Source: Deroplatys truncata (Eukaryota > Arthropoda > Insecta > Mantodea > Mantidae). Taken from it: a stretch of 64,000 nt of DNA. Made by a program: the position numbers and the translations under genes. The DNA lies in assembly GCA_030765065.1 (NCBI GenBank), contig CM060989.1, positions 61,952,001 through 62,016,000 on the forward strand, given 5' to 3'. Below are positions 21,842-32,286 of this stretch, piece by piece (positions within the stretch are counted from its first letter, which is position 1; the number at the start of each line of letters is the position of its first letter). Below the pieces are notes generated by a model, which was not told the origin of the DNA, ran no database searches, and saw nothing but the letters and a program-made list of their open reading frames with translations.

Positions 21842-22645
21842 AATGCTTGGGTATACTAATGGTTCTAGAACCAAATCAGGAACGGGAGCTGGGCTTTACG
21901 GTAATGGCACCAAAATTTCTTATAGTCTGGGTACCTTAGCTACAGTTTACCAGGCTGAGGTTTATGCAATCCTAGCCAGTGTCATGGAAAGCATTAAAAG
22001 GAGATATAAGAATAGAAGCTGACAGTGAAGCTGCTCTTAAAGCACTTGAATCACCATCAATAAAATCAAATCTCGTCTCAGTATGCCGGGAATCCTTAAT
22101 GATACTGGCTGAACACAACAAGGTTCAACTTATGTGGGTGCCAGGACACACAGGTATACCAGGCAATGAGAAAGCAGATGAAGCAGCCACGATTGGCAGC
22201 GAAATCCCATTTTTTGGTCCGGAGCCTGTACTGGGGGTGTCCTACAGACCAGTGAAACAGGCTATCAGGTGCTGGGCTCAAGCAGAACACAAGAACTACT
22301 GGAACTCCATTGAGGGTTGCAGACATTCCAAGTTGTTTATTACAGATCTGGATAACAGCAGGGCAAAGTACCTGCGCGGTCTTAGTAGAAGAAGGCTTGC
22401 ATGGGCAACAGGATTCATTACAGGACACTGTGCCCTAAAGTTTAATCTATACAGAATGGGATTTTTTAACAACCCTATATGTAGTAGATGCCTAGAAGGA
22501 GATGAGACTGTTATGTGATTGCCCTGCTCTTGCGAAACAAAGAGCAAGTATTTTTGGCAATCACTTTCCAAAGATAGATGAACTATCGAAAGCCTCAGTT
22601 AGCACTCTGGTTAAGTTCATATCGAGCAACAGACTACTTAACTGA
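21842..22645 (+). pseudogene. LINE RNase H domain remnant
   Basis: RNase H of a Jockey/I-type LINE, which would digest the RNA strand after reverse transcription. Visible are YTNGSRTKSGTGAG (catalytic Asp replaced by Asn), QAEVYAIL (Glu kept), IEADSEAALKAL (Asp kept) and WVPGHTGIPGNEKADEAA (His and last Asp kept). It then has the usual C-terminal Cys/His region ICSRCLEGDE, followed by a frame break into DCPALAKQRASIFG. A frameshift also lies near 22005 between KRRYKN and the EADSEAAL frame. The upstream reverse transcriptase is missing. Confidence 0.85.
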
Positions 22646-23369
22646 TGAAAGGGAGGGATGCGCAATAGATCTTTAAGGTCGCAGTGCTTGGGCATAAAAT
22701 CCACCCCTTTTCAAACTAGATCTAGAAGACAAATGCTGCGAATATTTCATTCCAAGCAATATACAGGTTGGACTATTTAAGTTGAGACTGTACTATATCT
22801 CCAAAACTAAGCGTTGTAGAAAGAAACGTCTTGAATAAAAGTTGTTTGATGTTGTGGGGGAAAGGAAATGACATTAGTCGTGTTTTATTTGGATAACACT
22901 TGAAGGACTTTCCCTAATTGTAGGTTCCCATTTAAAAAGATTAAATTGGCCCTAAAATGGCCATCAAAACGTCCTCCAAACAAAGTAAGACCATTGTCAC
23001 TTCGCCCATTAATATTTAAGTACACTGTTTCTAAACCCGTGAATTTTTGGACCATGAAAAGTTTCGCCCATTAAATCTATTTTTCCATTAGTTATTTTAT
23101 ATATATATATATATATATACATGGTAGACTTTTATTGAAATCCGTCATTTTACCAAGATCTTAGGCATGACAGATGACAGACATGACGCTGACGGGACCT
23201 CCAAAAGCCAGCAGCTAGAGAATGGTTAGATTAGATTAAATTAGAGTAGAGTTACACTATATGCCTAAAAAGCTCAGTCATTTCATAAAGAACTTCTGGA
23301 ACTTTTCAGCATACTTCAGCTTTTCATGATCTGGCTAGGATCTTCGCGAAATGACGAATTTCAGCGACA
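22646..23369. other. No gene; (TA)n at 23097-23120
   Basis: AT-rich DNA with one pure TA run of about 24 bp. No element ends or coding frame were recognised. Confidence 0.5.
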
Positions 23370-23790
23370 TGTACACTTTTACTGTATCACAGTAGTTTGT
23401 GAGATGGTTATACAAAAAATGTTAATTTTTATTGTACCACAAGAATGTGTGAGATGGTTATACTAAAATTGTGTGCTTTTATTGTACCGTCGTCCTCCGG
23501 GTCAAGTGGTACCTGTTAACCTCTAGTTCTCGAGATCGCGGGTTCAAACCCGGCGAAGGGCGATGGATTTTTTGGGCTTCCTTTGCAAGGTAAGTAAACC
23601 CGGTGGTCCCGTATCGTATATTTACTGCACGTAAAAGAACCTCAAGCCTGAAAAAGAGGCCTCTGACCAAAATTTCCGGTCTTTCACGCCCAATATAGAA
23701 TGGGACGCTAAGAACCATAGCAGTTAAAAAGCGTCCATAAATAAAACGCAATTTTTTATCGTACCACAGGAATTTCTGAGATGGTTATGC
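23370..23790. repeat. Tandem repeat of ~55-60 bp units, split by a SINE
   Basis: The unit includes TGAGATGGTTATAC...TTTTATTGTACC. It appears near 23399, 23450 and, after the SINE, 23775. The SINE at 23489-23753 sits inside the third unit. Confidence 0.7.
23489..23753 (+). mobile_element. tRNA-derived SINE, family S1, full length
   Basis: Begins GTCGTCCTCCGGGTCAAG (A-box region), with the B box GGTTCAAACCC near 23542, the conserved CACGCCCAATATAGAATGGG core and an ATAAAACGCAA end. The flanking 12-mers TTTTATTGTACC (23477-23488) and TTTTATCGTACC (23754-23765) form a target duplication with one difference. Confidence 0.85.
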
Positions 23791-24017
23791 ACAAATTTTA
23801 TTTATTTCATCACGAGAATTTAAAGTAGTTATTAACAAAAGTCAGCCAGAATCATCACTCTCCACGGGCTTCTGAAAATCTTCACTGATCTACTTCAGTT
23901 TGTAAGATATTGACTTTAGATACTGTGAGATGTTATCGTTCTTATAATCTTAAAAACTTTCCAACTATTGAGTCAATTTGATTCTGGTTTAAGAGTTATT
24001 TTTTGCTAATAGGCTTC

Positions 24018-24245
24018 CTAATATTTGTATGCCCTCTGAGGTGGACCATAGTTGCCTGGTTTTGATCTTAAACTTTCCATATATGGCCTAAGAATTTCCA
24101 CAGCGATGTATGGTGACTGGCAATTAATTTCTTGAGCTTTGAATGGCAACATTCGCACGCTGCTACCCGGAAAGAACGTGACCATATACGTTCCAGAAAT
24201 CAGGAGGGAATCGTGGAGGCATATGTCGACGACGCACCCTTGCAC
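24018..24245 (-). CDS. Unrecognised 75-residue open frame
   Basis: The minus frame gives a balanced protein-like sequence (QGCVVDICLHDSLLISGTYM, FFPGSSVRMLPFKAQEINC, YIAVEILRPYMESLR) and ends in YGPPQRAYKY. I do not recognise it. No splice sites, promoter or partner frame could be tied to it. It could be an exon or a remnant of a mobile-element gene. Confidence 0.2.
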   Translation of the reverse strand: MQGCVVDICLHDSLLISGTYMVTFFPGSSVRMLPFKAQEINCQSPYIAVEILRPYMESLRSKPGNYGPPQRAYKY

Positions 24246-24849
24246 ATAGTTCTCGTACGTATGTAACCTCGATGTATGTTACAAGATCATGTACGATAAT
24301 ATAGAAATAACACCTGATCGAAGACATTCTCAAAGTCTACCAGCAGTATAAGAGGTAGTGCAAGGAGCATTTTACTGAATGTTTTATGAATCGATTCTCC
24401 GTGTATGGGACTTTCAGGTTACTCTTTGTCAGAAATACTCTGCGTATAATGAAATAGAGGCAAATTAGCTCTTAGTGTATCCTCGTTGAAAATGCTTATA
24501 AAAGCAAAAGGAAAGCGAATAAATTACCTCTGGAGTGAGTTTAGAAGTGGATGTGATCTCTTCAATATCTGGTGTCCACCTGCCCGCCCTTTTTAGGCGT
24601 TTTACTTTTATAGGGAAACCGCGTTATGAACGCAACAAACGTACCCATGTTGTTGCTAAAGGGCATGCAAAATGGGACCTGTCAACCTAAATAAAAAGTG
24701 AAATCCGCTAAATATGCGATGTGTTGTTGTTACTAGAATTTCTTCTTCTTCGTTTAGTGTTGCCGCTGACAAAAACGCAACGCATTCATAGTAAGAAAGA
24801 CTATCCATCAAAATTGTAATTTTTGTATTCTTTTTGTGAAAGTTTCCTT

Positions 24850-25200
24850 CCGTGAATTTAGAAACGTAAGCTTATATAAAAAACTTAACCTAACCTCCCG
24901 TGAATCAGAAACCTAAGCTTATATATAAAAATAAAAGAAACTAAACCTAACCTAAGCTCTCGTGAATCAGAAACCTAAGCTTAGGAACGCAACTGCTACA
25001 CTCCTTCCCTTCTAGAAAACATCCCTCGGCTACGCTTTGAGGCTGAGGGCCCTCAATCTCCCGGCTACGCCTTGAGGCTGAGTATCTTACCGACTTTGGC
25101 GGCATTAGTTATTCATATGTTGCCAGAATTGCGTTAGAGCTAGTGTATGACAGAGTGATATCTGTTGAGCTAGTGTATGACATAGAGTGACATCTGTTGG
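24850..25200. repeat. Three short tandem repeats in series
   Basis: 24850-24984 has three units of CGTGAATCAGAAACCTAAGC type spaced 48 and 62 bp. 25024-25082 has two copies of CGGCTACGCYTTGAGGCTGA. 25138-25199 has two copies of a 30/32-bp unit, AGCTAGTGTATGACA...GATATCTGTTG. AACCTAACCT occurs twice in the first block but is too short to call telomeric. Confidence 0.75.
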
Positions 25201-25238
25201 ACATATAACACATCATTTTCATCGCTGTGGTAGATACA

Positions 25239-25460
25239 CTAAGAACAGAATGTCGGAAATGGACATCCTTGTACACTGGCTACAGGAAATACTTGTCTCA
25301 CTACATTCATGAAGGTAGGTTCAAAGTCTATCAATACAACTGCTGGTCTGAGTCCTCTATGGATTCTTGCTATTATAGCCGCCATTAATTGGTTTAGAAT
25401 ATCTATGTACGTTTCTTCTGACAGGAGCAGGTGCGTGTATCTGTTTACCTTTTCGCGCAT
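25239..25460 (-). pseudogene. MULE-type transposase fragment
   Basis: The 73-residue frame (SEETYIDILNQLM ... VVLIDFEPTFMNVVRQVFPVASVQGCPF) matches the core pattern of Mutator-like (MULE) transposases, in which ..DFE.A....FP...I.GC.FH surrounds a catalytic Asp. The Asp in IDFE is kept, but the usual FH after GC is replaced by PFPTF. Both sides are truncated and no terminal repeats were found. Confidence 0.6.
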
Positions 25461-25530
25461 ACAGTGGTGTTCTGTTTTACGTACACAGTTCTAGATTATT
25501 CACATACAAATTTACAACTTTGAGCAATAG

Positions 25531-25846
25531 ATTTTGAGAAAATTAAAATTTTCGAAAAATGTTTCATGTAAAGGGTAATCTGGGGTGGGGGGATTTTCTT
25601 GAAAACCTTCGTGTCGCATCTCTGGAAGATACTGAACCTAAATACCAAGTTTAGTGTTTATCCGACTGTTCGTTTCTGAGTTATGCTGTTCACAGACAGA
25701 CACACACACGGACATGTTTCCAAAAATGTTTTTTTTTTGGATTCAGGGGACCTTAAAACATGTATTTCCGGTGAAATCTCGGTATCGAATTTTTGGATGG
25801 AATACAATACTTACCCTACTTACTATACGCAGTAGAGAAAGTAAAA
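25531..25846 (+). mobile_element. RepA copy 10, 3' third
   Basis: Starts at ATTTTGAGAAAATTAAAATT and runs through the microsatellite (25694-25710) to the hairpin and AGTAGAGAAAGTAAAA. The hairpin has one base change (TACTA-TACG-CAGTA). Confidence 0.8.
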
Positions 25847-27066
25847 CCCTGTGCCTTGTATTTTGTATCATATGGGGGAATAATTGTATTATCTGCAAGG
25901 ATCCAAGGCAATGGTAGACGGTTTTTATTTTGATGTTTGTTAATGGCTTTAATAACCAATTTTTTTTTCAGACAATGACATTAAAACTTCGTCTTCTGCT
26001 ACACTGGCTATTCCATCTCTATAGCAGCAGAATTGCTATTGATCCTCCTCATGAGTGTGTTTTATTTTTGCAGGATCAGATAGGGTGGTAACATCTCCTG
26101 TTACATTGATTTTGTTATTGTTTGTTTTCACACCCTTTTGAGACAGCAGAAAGAGAAGATAAGGATGGCGCGCGACCGGTGCGGTAGTTATCACAAAGAG
26201 CCGCCACACGTAGCCAGCTTAGGCACGAGCAATTGGTTTTCTACCTTCACCCATCCACTGTCTCAAAAGACTGAACAAAAAGTATACCCATCCATTACAT
26301 ATTTCACGTTTAACACAATACGAGTGCTTACGAGTATTTTTATTGTCTTTTCCATGGTAATAATATTAATGACAATTATATTCTACCAACTATTCTATGC
26401 GAAAATGGGCGAAAAATTCAATGGGTGGAATTTCATAGCCGAAAAGACCTGCAGGAGTATAGGAAGTCGTGTGAATATAACACATCAATTTTATTAGTTA
26501 TGAAAATAGAAAGGAGCGAATTTGGACGATACAAATCCAAGGCAGCACAAGTGACCTTGAACTCTCAAACTTCTGTCAACATGTGTGGTCTGTACACTTA
26601 CGTGGGACGCACGGCACAGATACAGAGCTAAAATCTGCGCAAGGAAGCTGTAAACAGCTGAAGCCGTTAATGTTTCAACACGAAAATGTATAAGCACGCC
26701 CACTTTTTGAATATTAACACGCATCTGTGGACGCCGCCGCTGAAAGAACCCGCAACACCCTCTCTACTTTCGTTTTAAGTTGATGTCACACCAGGGCATG
26801 GCATAGCCTAGTTAGTTTCGGCATTGCCCTTTTTGCTACTAGCTTTTAAACACAAATATGTGTGAAAAGTGTCATTTATACGCAGAACTCGCAGCCATAC
26901 TTGTCTTAAGCTATTGTCTGCTGAGATCACTGAAACGTTTTAGTTTCTTTGCTACTCATCTATGCACTAGTCTGCATGATATCGGATGACTGAAAACTAA
27001 TAAGTGATTCTGACTCACTTTGTTATGCTGATTTCAGAACTGCTTTTAGTTTTTCTCTGTCACGTA
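25847..27066. other. No supported gene
   Basis: A 119-codon frame at 26138-26497 contains one hydrophobic stretch but no recognisable domain, and it overlaps a RepA 5'-end relic (26455-26500). A perfect 12-bp inverted repeat CTTTTGAGACAG lies at 26135-26146 and 26258-26269. Nothing else is supported. Confidence 0.4.
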
Positions 27067-27985
27067 CATTTTTACTTTTTCTACTACGTATAGTAAGTAG
27101 GGGAAGTATTGCATTCCACCCAAAAATTCGATACCAAGATTTCACTGGAAATATATGTTTTAAGACCCCCTGAATCCAAAAAAAAAAACATTTTTGTAAA
27201 CATGTCCGTGTGTGCGTCTGTGTGTGTGTGCGTCTGTCTGTCTGTCTGTGAACAGCATAACTCAGAAACGAACAGTCGGATAAACACCAAACTTGGTATT
27301 TAGGTTCAGTATCTTCCAGAGATGTGACACGAAGGTTTTCAAGAAAATCCTCCCACCCCAGATTACCCTTTACATAGAAGATTTTTCGAAAATTTTAATT
27401 TTCTCAAAAATGGCTCTAACCATTTTGATTAAAATATCATATGTTTAAGATATTTTCATGACAAATAAAATGAATTTTCTGGGAATGTCTCCAAAACTAT
27501 TCTTCATTGTGAACGACTTTTGCATAACTGGTAAACCATAAGAGATAGACAAAATTTTACTACACAAAAATGTAGATCGCGTTAAAATACACAATTTATG
27601 TCGCATACATTTGTTTTGTTGAGTGAACCATTTTCGAGATATTGCTTGTTATTCCCTTAAATTTTTCAATACATATTTTCTCAAATGGGAATTCGTTATT
27701 CATTTTTTGTCTTGGATATGCAAAGAGTATTAATCTGTGGCAAAGAGAATGGTGCTGCACCTAGCAACCAGCTATTAAGAGATATGTTTGTGCTCAAAGG
27801 CTACTGTATTTCTATATTGCCCTTGTAAATATATATTCCCCTTACATCTACAAGAAACTTAACAATAATATAGAGTCTGCAAATGTTTATCTCAATTAAC
27901 ATGAAGTAGATGGAGAATAAGCGTTTGTAAAAATAGTTTGTACAAGAGTAGAGAAAGTCATGTGAGTGTAACACATGAGATTTTT
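27067..27985 (-). mobile_element. RepA copy 11, full length
   Basis: Minus orientation: starts TTTTTACTTTTTCTACTACG with the hairpin, a microsatellite of mixed TGTG/TCTG units at 27208-27248, and a complete core. It ends GAGTAGAGAAAGTCATGTGA, then GTGTAACACATGAGA. Confidence 0.8.
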
Positions 27986-28616
27986 TTCACAATTTTACTT
28001 CAAAAATATAGAGATATAAAGATATTGCTTCCGCCACGACACATAAAATTGGGCTTGATGAAGCAATTTGTAAGAGCTCTACCACAGGATGGGCCCTGCT
28101 TCAAGTACCTTTCCAAGAAATTTCCCTTCATTACACAAGACAAATTAAAGGCTGGAATTTTTGTTGGTCCTCAAATAAAGAAATTGCTGAAGGATGAAGA
28201 TTTTGAGAAGACAATGAATGAGAGAAATAGACGCATGGACCGCCTTCCGATCAGTTACTGAAAACTTCTTAGGTAATAACAAAGATCCTAATTACAAGGC
28301 CATTGTCGAAACAATGTTGGAAAATTTCAAAAAGATGGATTGTAACATAAGTGTAAAGGTGCATTTTCTGCATTCACATATTGACTACTTTCCAAAAAAT
28401 CTGGGACATTATAGTGAAGAACAGGGTGAACGTTTTCACCAAGATATTAAGGAAATGGAGAGGAGGTACCACGGGAGATGGAATGAAACTATGATGGCCG
28501 ACTACTGTTGGATGTTGAAGAGGGACAGTCTTCTTCAGGATCTGCAAGGAAGTCAAAGAAGAGAAAGTTTGAAAAAAATTTATATGAAACACTTTGGCTT
28601 CTTGTTTTGTTAAAAT
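27986..28616 (+). pseudogene. Multicopy arthropod ORF family of uncertain function, frameshifted
   Basis: Two overlapping frames join into one sequence: LLPPRHIKLGLMKQFVRALPQDGPCF and FPFITQDKLKAGIFVGPQIKKLLKD, then after a one-base shift near 28220 VKVHFLHSHIDYFP, NLGHYSEEQGERFHQDIKEMERRY, RWNETMMADYCWMLKRD. I recognise these blocks as a highly repeated family in spider, insect and other invertebrate genomes, usually labelled uncharacterised and probably transposon-derived. No catalytic assignment is offered. The 5' end abuts the 5' end of RepA copy 11, so the true N-terminus is missing. The stop is at 28611-28613. Confidence 0.6.
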
Positions 28617-28875
28617 GTAGTGATGAAATAAATTAGGGGAGTTCTTGAGAGTATTCTTAAAATGTTTCTTGAATAAAAACTTACCTTGTGTGAAATGGTA
28701 TTTGAATACTTTTCTACGTTCATTAGTAAAATTGTTAAAACATTACTTCTTATTTTGTGTAAAAACCTGACGTGATAGAAAAAAACGGAATTTATTTCTG
28801 GAATCAGCATAAAAACTTGATTCAAGTACACCCACGTTTAAGAAATCATCTGACAAAAAGTTTGAAAATGCAGAC

Positions 28876-29585
28876 TAGTGTAATAAGTAGAAAAAGTATT
28901 GAATTCCACCCAAAAATTCGATATCGAGATTTCACCTGATGTACACATTCTTAGGTAGCCTGAATAAAAAAACGAACTTTTTATAAAAAGGACTGTATGG
29001 GTGAAATGCATAACTCAAAAATAAAAATTCGGATAAAACAAAACTGAGCATTTAGGTTCAGTATCTTCCTAAAGATGCTATACGAAGACATCCAATGTTT
29101 CTTCTCCCTTGCTGTTTTGGTTAAAATACTATATATTAAAGAAATTTACCTAACAAGTATAATGTATATGAATTTTCTGGGAATCGCCTGTGAAGTCCAA
29201 GGAAATTTTGTATAATCATATAGAACTGGTAAACGTTAAGCGATAGACGAAAACGTACTACACAAAATATGCAAATCTGTTTAAAACACACAATTTATTT
29301 CAAATAATTTTTTGTGGCACAGCCATTTCCGACATATCCGTTATTTATGGTTCGAATTGTTCAATACTTGGCCATTCTTTTAAAGCCCTGTCGATTTTCA
29401 GTTGTTTTACGCGATGTCATGGAGAGAGTATGGAATGTTGTCAGCGTATAGCGTCCAGTTCTTAAATATTTGACTATCTCTATTCCCTTTGTATCTATTA
29501 CAAATGTGTAATGCAGCTATTCCCGGAAAAGTTTATCTCGATTATAATGCTAGGAAAATAAACTTTGGAAGAATAATTTGTATAT
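28876..29585 (-). mobile_element. RepA copy 12, divergent subfamily
   Basis: Diverged minus copy: starts GTGTAATAAGTAGAAAAAGT, contains CACCCAAAAATTCGATATCG, lacks a clear microsatellite, and ends near GAAGAATAATTTGTATA. It abuts the 2.4-kb element at 29592. Confidence 0.65.
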
Positions 29586-29591
29586 CCAATA

Positions 29592-32003
29592 GGGGAAAGG
29601 TCCCTATATTGAACCACTTACGCCTAAATAGTAAATAATAATTATAATTTCAAATCAAAATTTTCAGAAATACAAGCGTTAAAGTGACAAATCCTTGAGC
29701 TATCAATATCCTCAACACAATTTAAAATTAATACAATTACCAATTAAATAACAATTAAAAAGTGAGATGATGTAAATCGTTTCAAATTAGGAACGTGGTC
29801 CTTAAATTGAATCACCCGTGTCTTAAAATGAACCCCATTGCTTTTAAGTTTTAAAGTATTTTATTAATACAAAATACACATATTTTATTGTACATTCAAA
29901 ACAAATGTGCTATCAACAACAAAAATAATTCCAAAATTGTGATAAGGATAGAAATTTCCTTGAATATTTTGAATTTTTATATAATGACAATCACTTGGTT
30001 TTTGGAATAGCTATTATTTGCAAATATAGAGCTTTTACTAATTTTTACTCTCATACAAAAGAGTCCAATTATACACAGTCTTCACTATAAAACACTTTCT
30101 TCTTTGCACTAACTTTTGCACACTTTTGGTGAAATCATATCCTACAACTCATAGACTGGATCATATCCATAATATCAGACAATTCACATTCACATACTCA
30201 TGTCAGCCACTGTTTTTAACATGATTTTTTAACTTAACATATTATATCGATATTTATTCACAAAATACACTATTCGCAGTTGAACAACCCTAGAACTTCA
30301 ATAGGTTTCCTAAATTGGACCAGTTCAATATAGGGTTCAAACAGTGGTTCAATTTACGAGCCACGCCATTTTGGAAGCTTTAGCATTGAAACGACAACTC
30401 TAGGCCGGGCCCGAGAACTGTAATTATAGATAATTTATTAATTAACGTTTATTGATGTTAAATCGTACTATGTAAATATCTTTTTCTCACACTGCTTGTA
30501 TATTTTAAGAAGGGTGATTTAACGTTATGTATCTATCTAGGTTACTAATATTAGTAGAGTTATAAATGGTTTAATGTAAATAATTTAAGCGCTGTGTTAA
30601 AATACTGTCCACGACGAAATGTTTTAGATACAGGAATAGTGCCTTCGAAGGCAGAAAACCTAGTTTATGACATGTCTTTGGGTCGCTGTGCCATTATTCC
30701 TACAGCGAGGGTGTAACGCCTTTGTCCCTTTATTGGATAATTCGCCGTGACCAAGTGAGCGAGACAGATAACCTAACGCTAAATGTAGGAAAAGCCGCGA
30801 TTTATATTAAACTTGGACCAATGAGATCTATGGAAGTTTATTCGAAATAGTTAGACGCGTCGAGTGGCGCTAAAAATGGACCAATAGGAAAGGAAGCAGC
30901 CCCAGAAGCCTGAGACTATAAATGGATCTGTTTGGAGCAAATTCAGGACAGTTTTTGTCGTCAGTTTTGTCAAGGCAGTTTTCGTAATGTGTGGTCAGGG
31001 AGAGATGCGGCAGGATGTGTGAGATATCGCGCCAAAAAGTGAATAAAGGCAGTTTGTCATGGAATTTTAGCATTGCAGTGAGGCAGTTTTAGCAAGGCAG
31101 TTTTGTCAAGGCAGTTTTAGTAAGACAGTTTTGTCATGGAGTTTTAGCAAGACAGCTTTGTCATGTCAGTTTAGCATTGCAGTTTGTTTGACAGTTTTTG
31201 TCATGTGTGGTCAGGGAGAGATGCTGCAGAATGTGTGAGATATCGCGCCAAAAAGGGAATCAAGACAGTTTTAGAAACACACCTAAGATCCGCTACTCGT
31301 AAAGAGATAATAAGCATATTTAAACTTCGTGTCATATCCGCGCCGTAGTTTAACAGCGGTGGACAGTATTTTACGGCGGCAATACCAGTGTTGTATACTA
31401 CGAGTGTTAATTAAATAAAAAGAAACGGCAGTGTCATCTTTTCATAAACAAAGCACGTCTATGTCTTCCTATATCACCACCCGAGATCTACGCTTCCTTT
31501 ACCGAGGATAAGTCCATGCTCCTATATAGGTTAAAGAAAACTACTGCAGCTAGCCGAGGATAAAATTGAAGAGAACCAACACACTGTGAACTTCTGGAAC
31601 CAACGGGAGAAGCATCAAGGTAAGCCTACAGCAACGGACGAAGGAGGTGACGGCCGCAGCATCTATGTGATAAGGAGAGACGCTGCTTGAAAGAAAAAAA
31701 CGTATGCATGAATATTGTTGCTAAATAAGCACTTCATAACATGCAATATATAGAGCATCTCAAACTTGCCTAATTGGTCCTATAAGCTTAGCTAGATGAG
31801 TCAAATATTACTTCTGAAGCATCAAAAACACACAACACTTCATACAACTGAAACCACAGCTCAGAATGCAAAGTCAACAACTCCAAGCATTCATAGCCGA
31901 CACGCCACGCTTCTGCTAGGATTATGGTGCCATCTGTCGAACAGTTTGGAAAATATCGGAGCGGTTAAATTTAAGAGGCGGTTCAAATTAGGGACCTTTC
32001 CTC
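29592..32003. mobile_element. 2.4-kb TA-flanked inverted-repeat element
   Basis: Left GGGGAAAGGTCCCTATATTG and the complement of the right end GAGGAAAGGTCCCTAATTTG continue to shared GAACC. TA lies outside each end (29590-29591, 32004-32005). No transposase frame is present, so it is non-autonomous or eroded. The right half contains a second candidate insert at 30417-31479. Confidence 0.6.
30417..31479 (+). repeat. Candidate solo LTR or promoter-bearing insert
   Basis: Flanked by CCCGAGA at 30410-30416 and 31480-31486. It contains a TATA-like GACTATAAATGG near 30912 and AATTAAATAAAAAG near 31410, in the order expected of an LTR. 30985-31045 and 31202-31262 are near-identical (TGTGTGGTCAGGGAGAGATG then GGATGTGTGAGATATCGCGC), separated by a minisatellite of GGCAGTTTT(A/G)-type units. 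TG and CA ends are not exact, so the class is uncertain. Confidence 0.35.
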
Positions 32004-32159
32004 TATATACATACCGGTGAGTCTTCTCAGCCTGTGGATTGAGAAGTTATGTAGTCCCGACGTTGTACAGACAATGCCGTAAACACTGTCCACTGCATCG
32101 CGTCGTATTAATTTCGGCTGAAATGATGCTTTTCACCGTCGTGCATGCAGTGACTTGCA

Positions 32160-32230
32160 CTCATAAGCAGTGTGCGCGTTGGCCTTCAGTGGTGAAGGTC
32201 CCAGGTTCAAATACTGCCACTTGAAGGTAA
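32160..32230 (+). repeat. tRNA-like fragment
   Basis: B-box-like AGGTTCAAATACTGC near 32205-32219, preceded by GGCCTTCAGTGGTGAAGG. This is consistent with a decayed tRNA-derived SINE head next to the Tc1 element. It is a single copy and is weak. Confidence 0.3.
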
Positions 32231-32286
32231 TTTTTATAGACGACGTGCCTCCGTTGCGTTCTGCTGCGCATTCCCGTATACTAATA

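Noticed and set aside
22096-22571. Minus-strand frames opposite the RNase H
   Set aside because: Shadows of the plus-strand LINE domain, which has clear motifs.
24880-24960. Telomeric (TTAGG)n tract
   Set aside because: Only two adjacent AACCT units are present, within a larger unrelated tandem repeat.
25654-25917. Recurrent small frames such as ELCCSQTDTHTDMFPKM in many places
   Set aside because: They are translations of RepA, including its CA microsatellite. They occur on both strands, begin and end at random and have no start context.
26138-26497. Membrane protein of 119 residues
   Set aside because: Single hydrophobic stretch in AT-rich DNA, no homology recognised, and the 3' part overlaps a RepA relic.
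30985-31262. CRISPR-like array
   Set aside because: Direct repeats are few, unequal and minisatellite-like, and the genome is eukaryotic.
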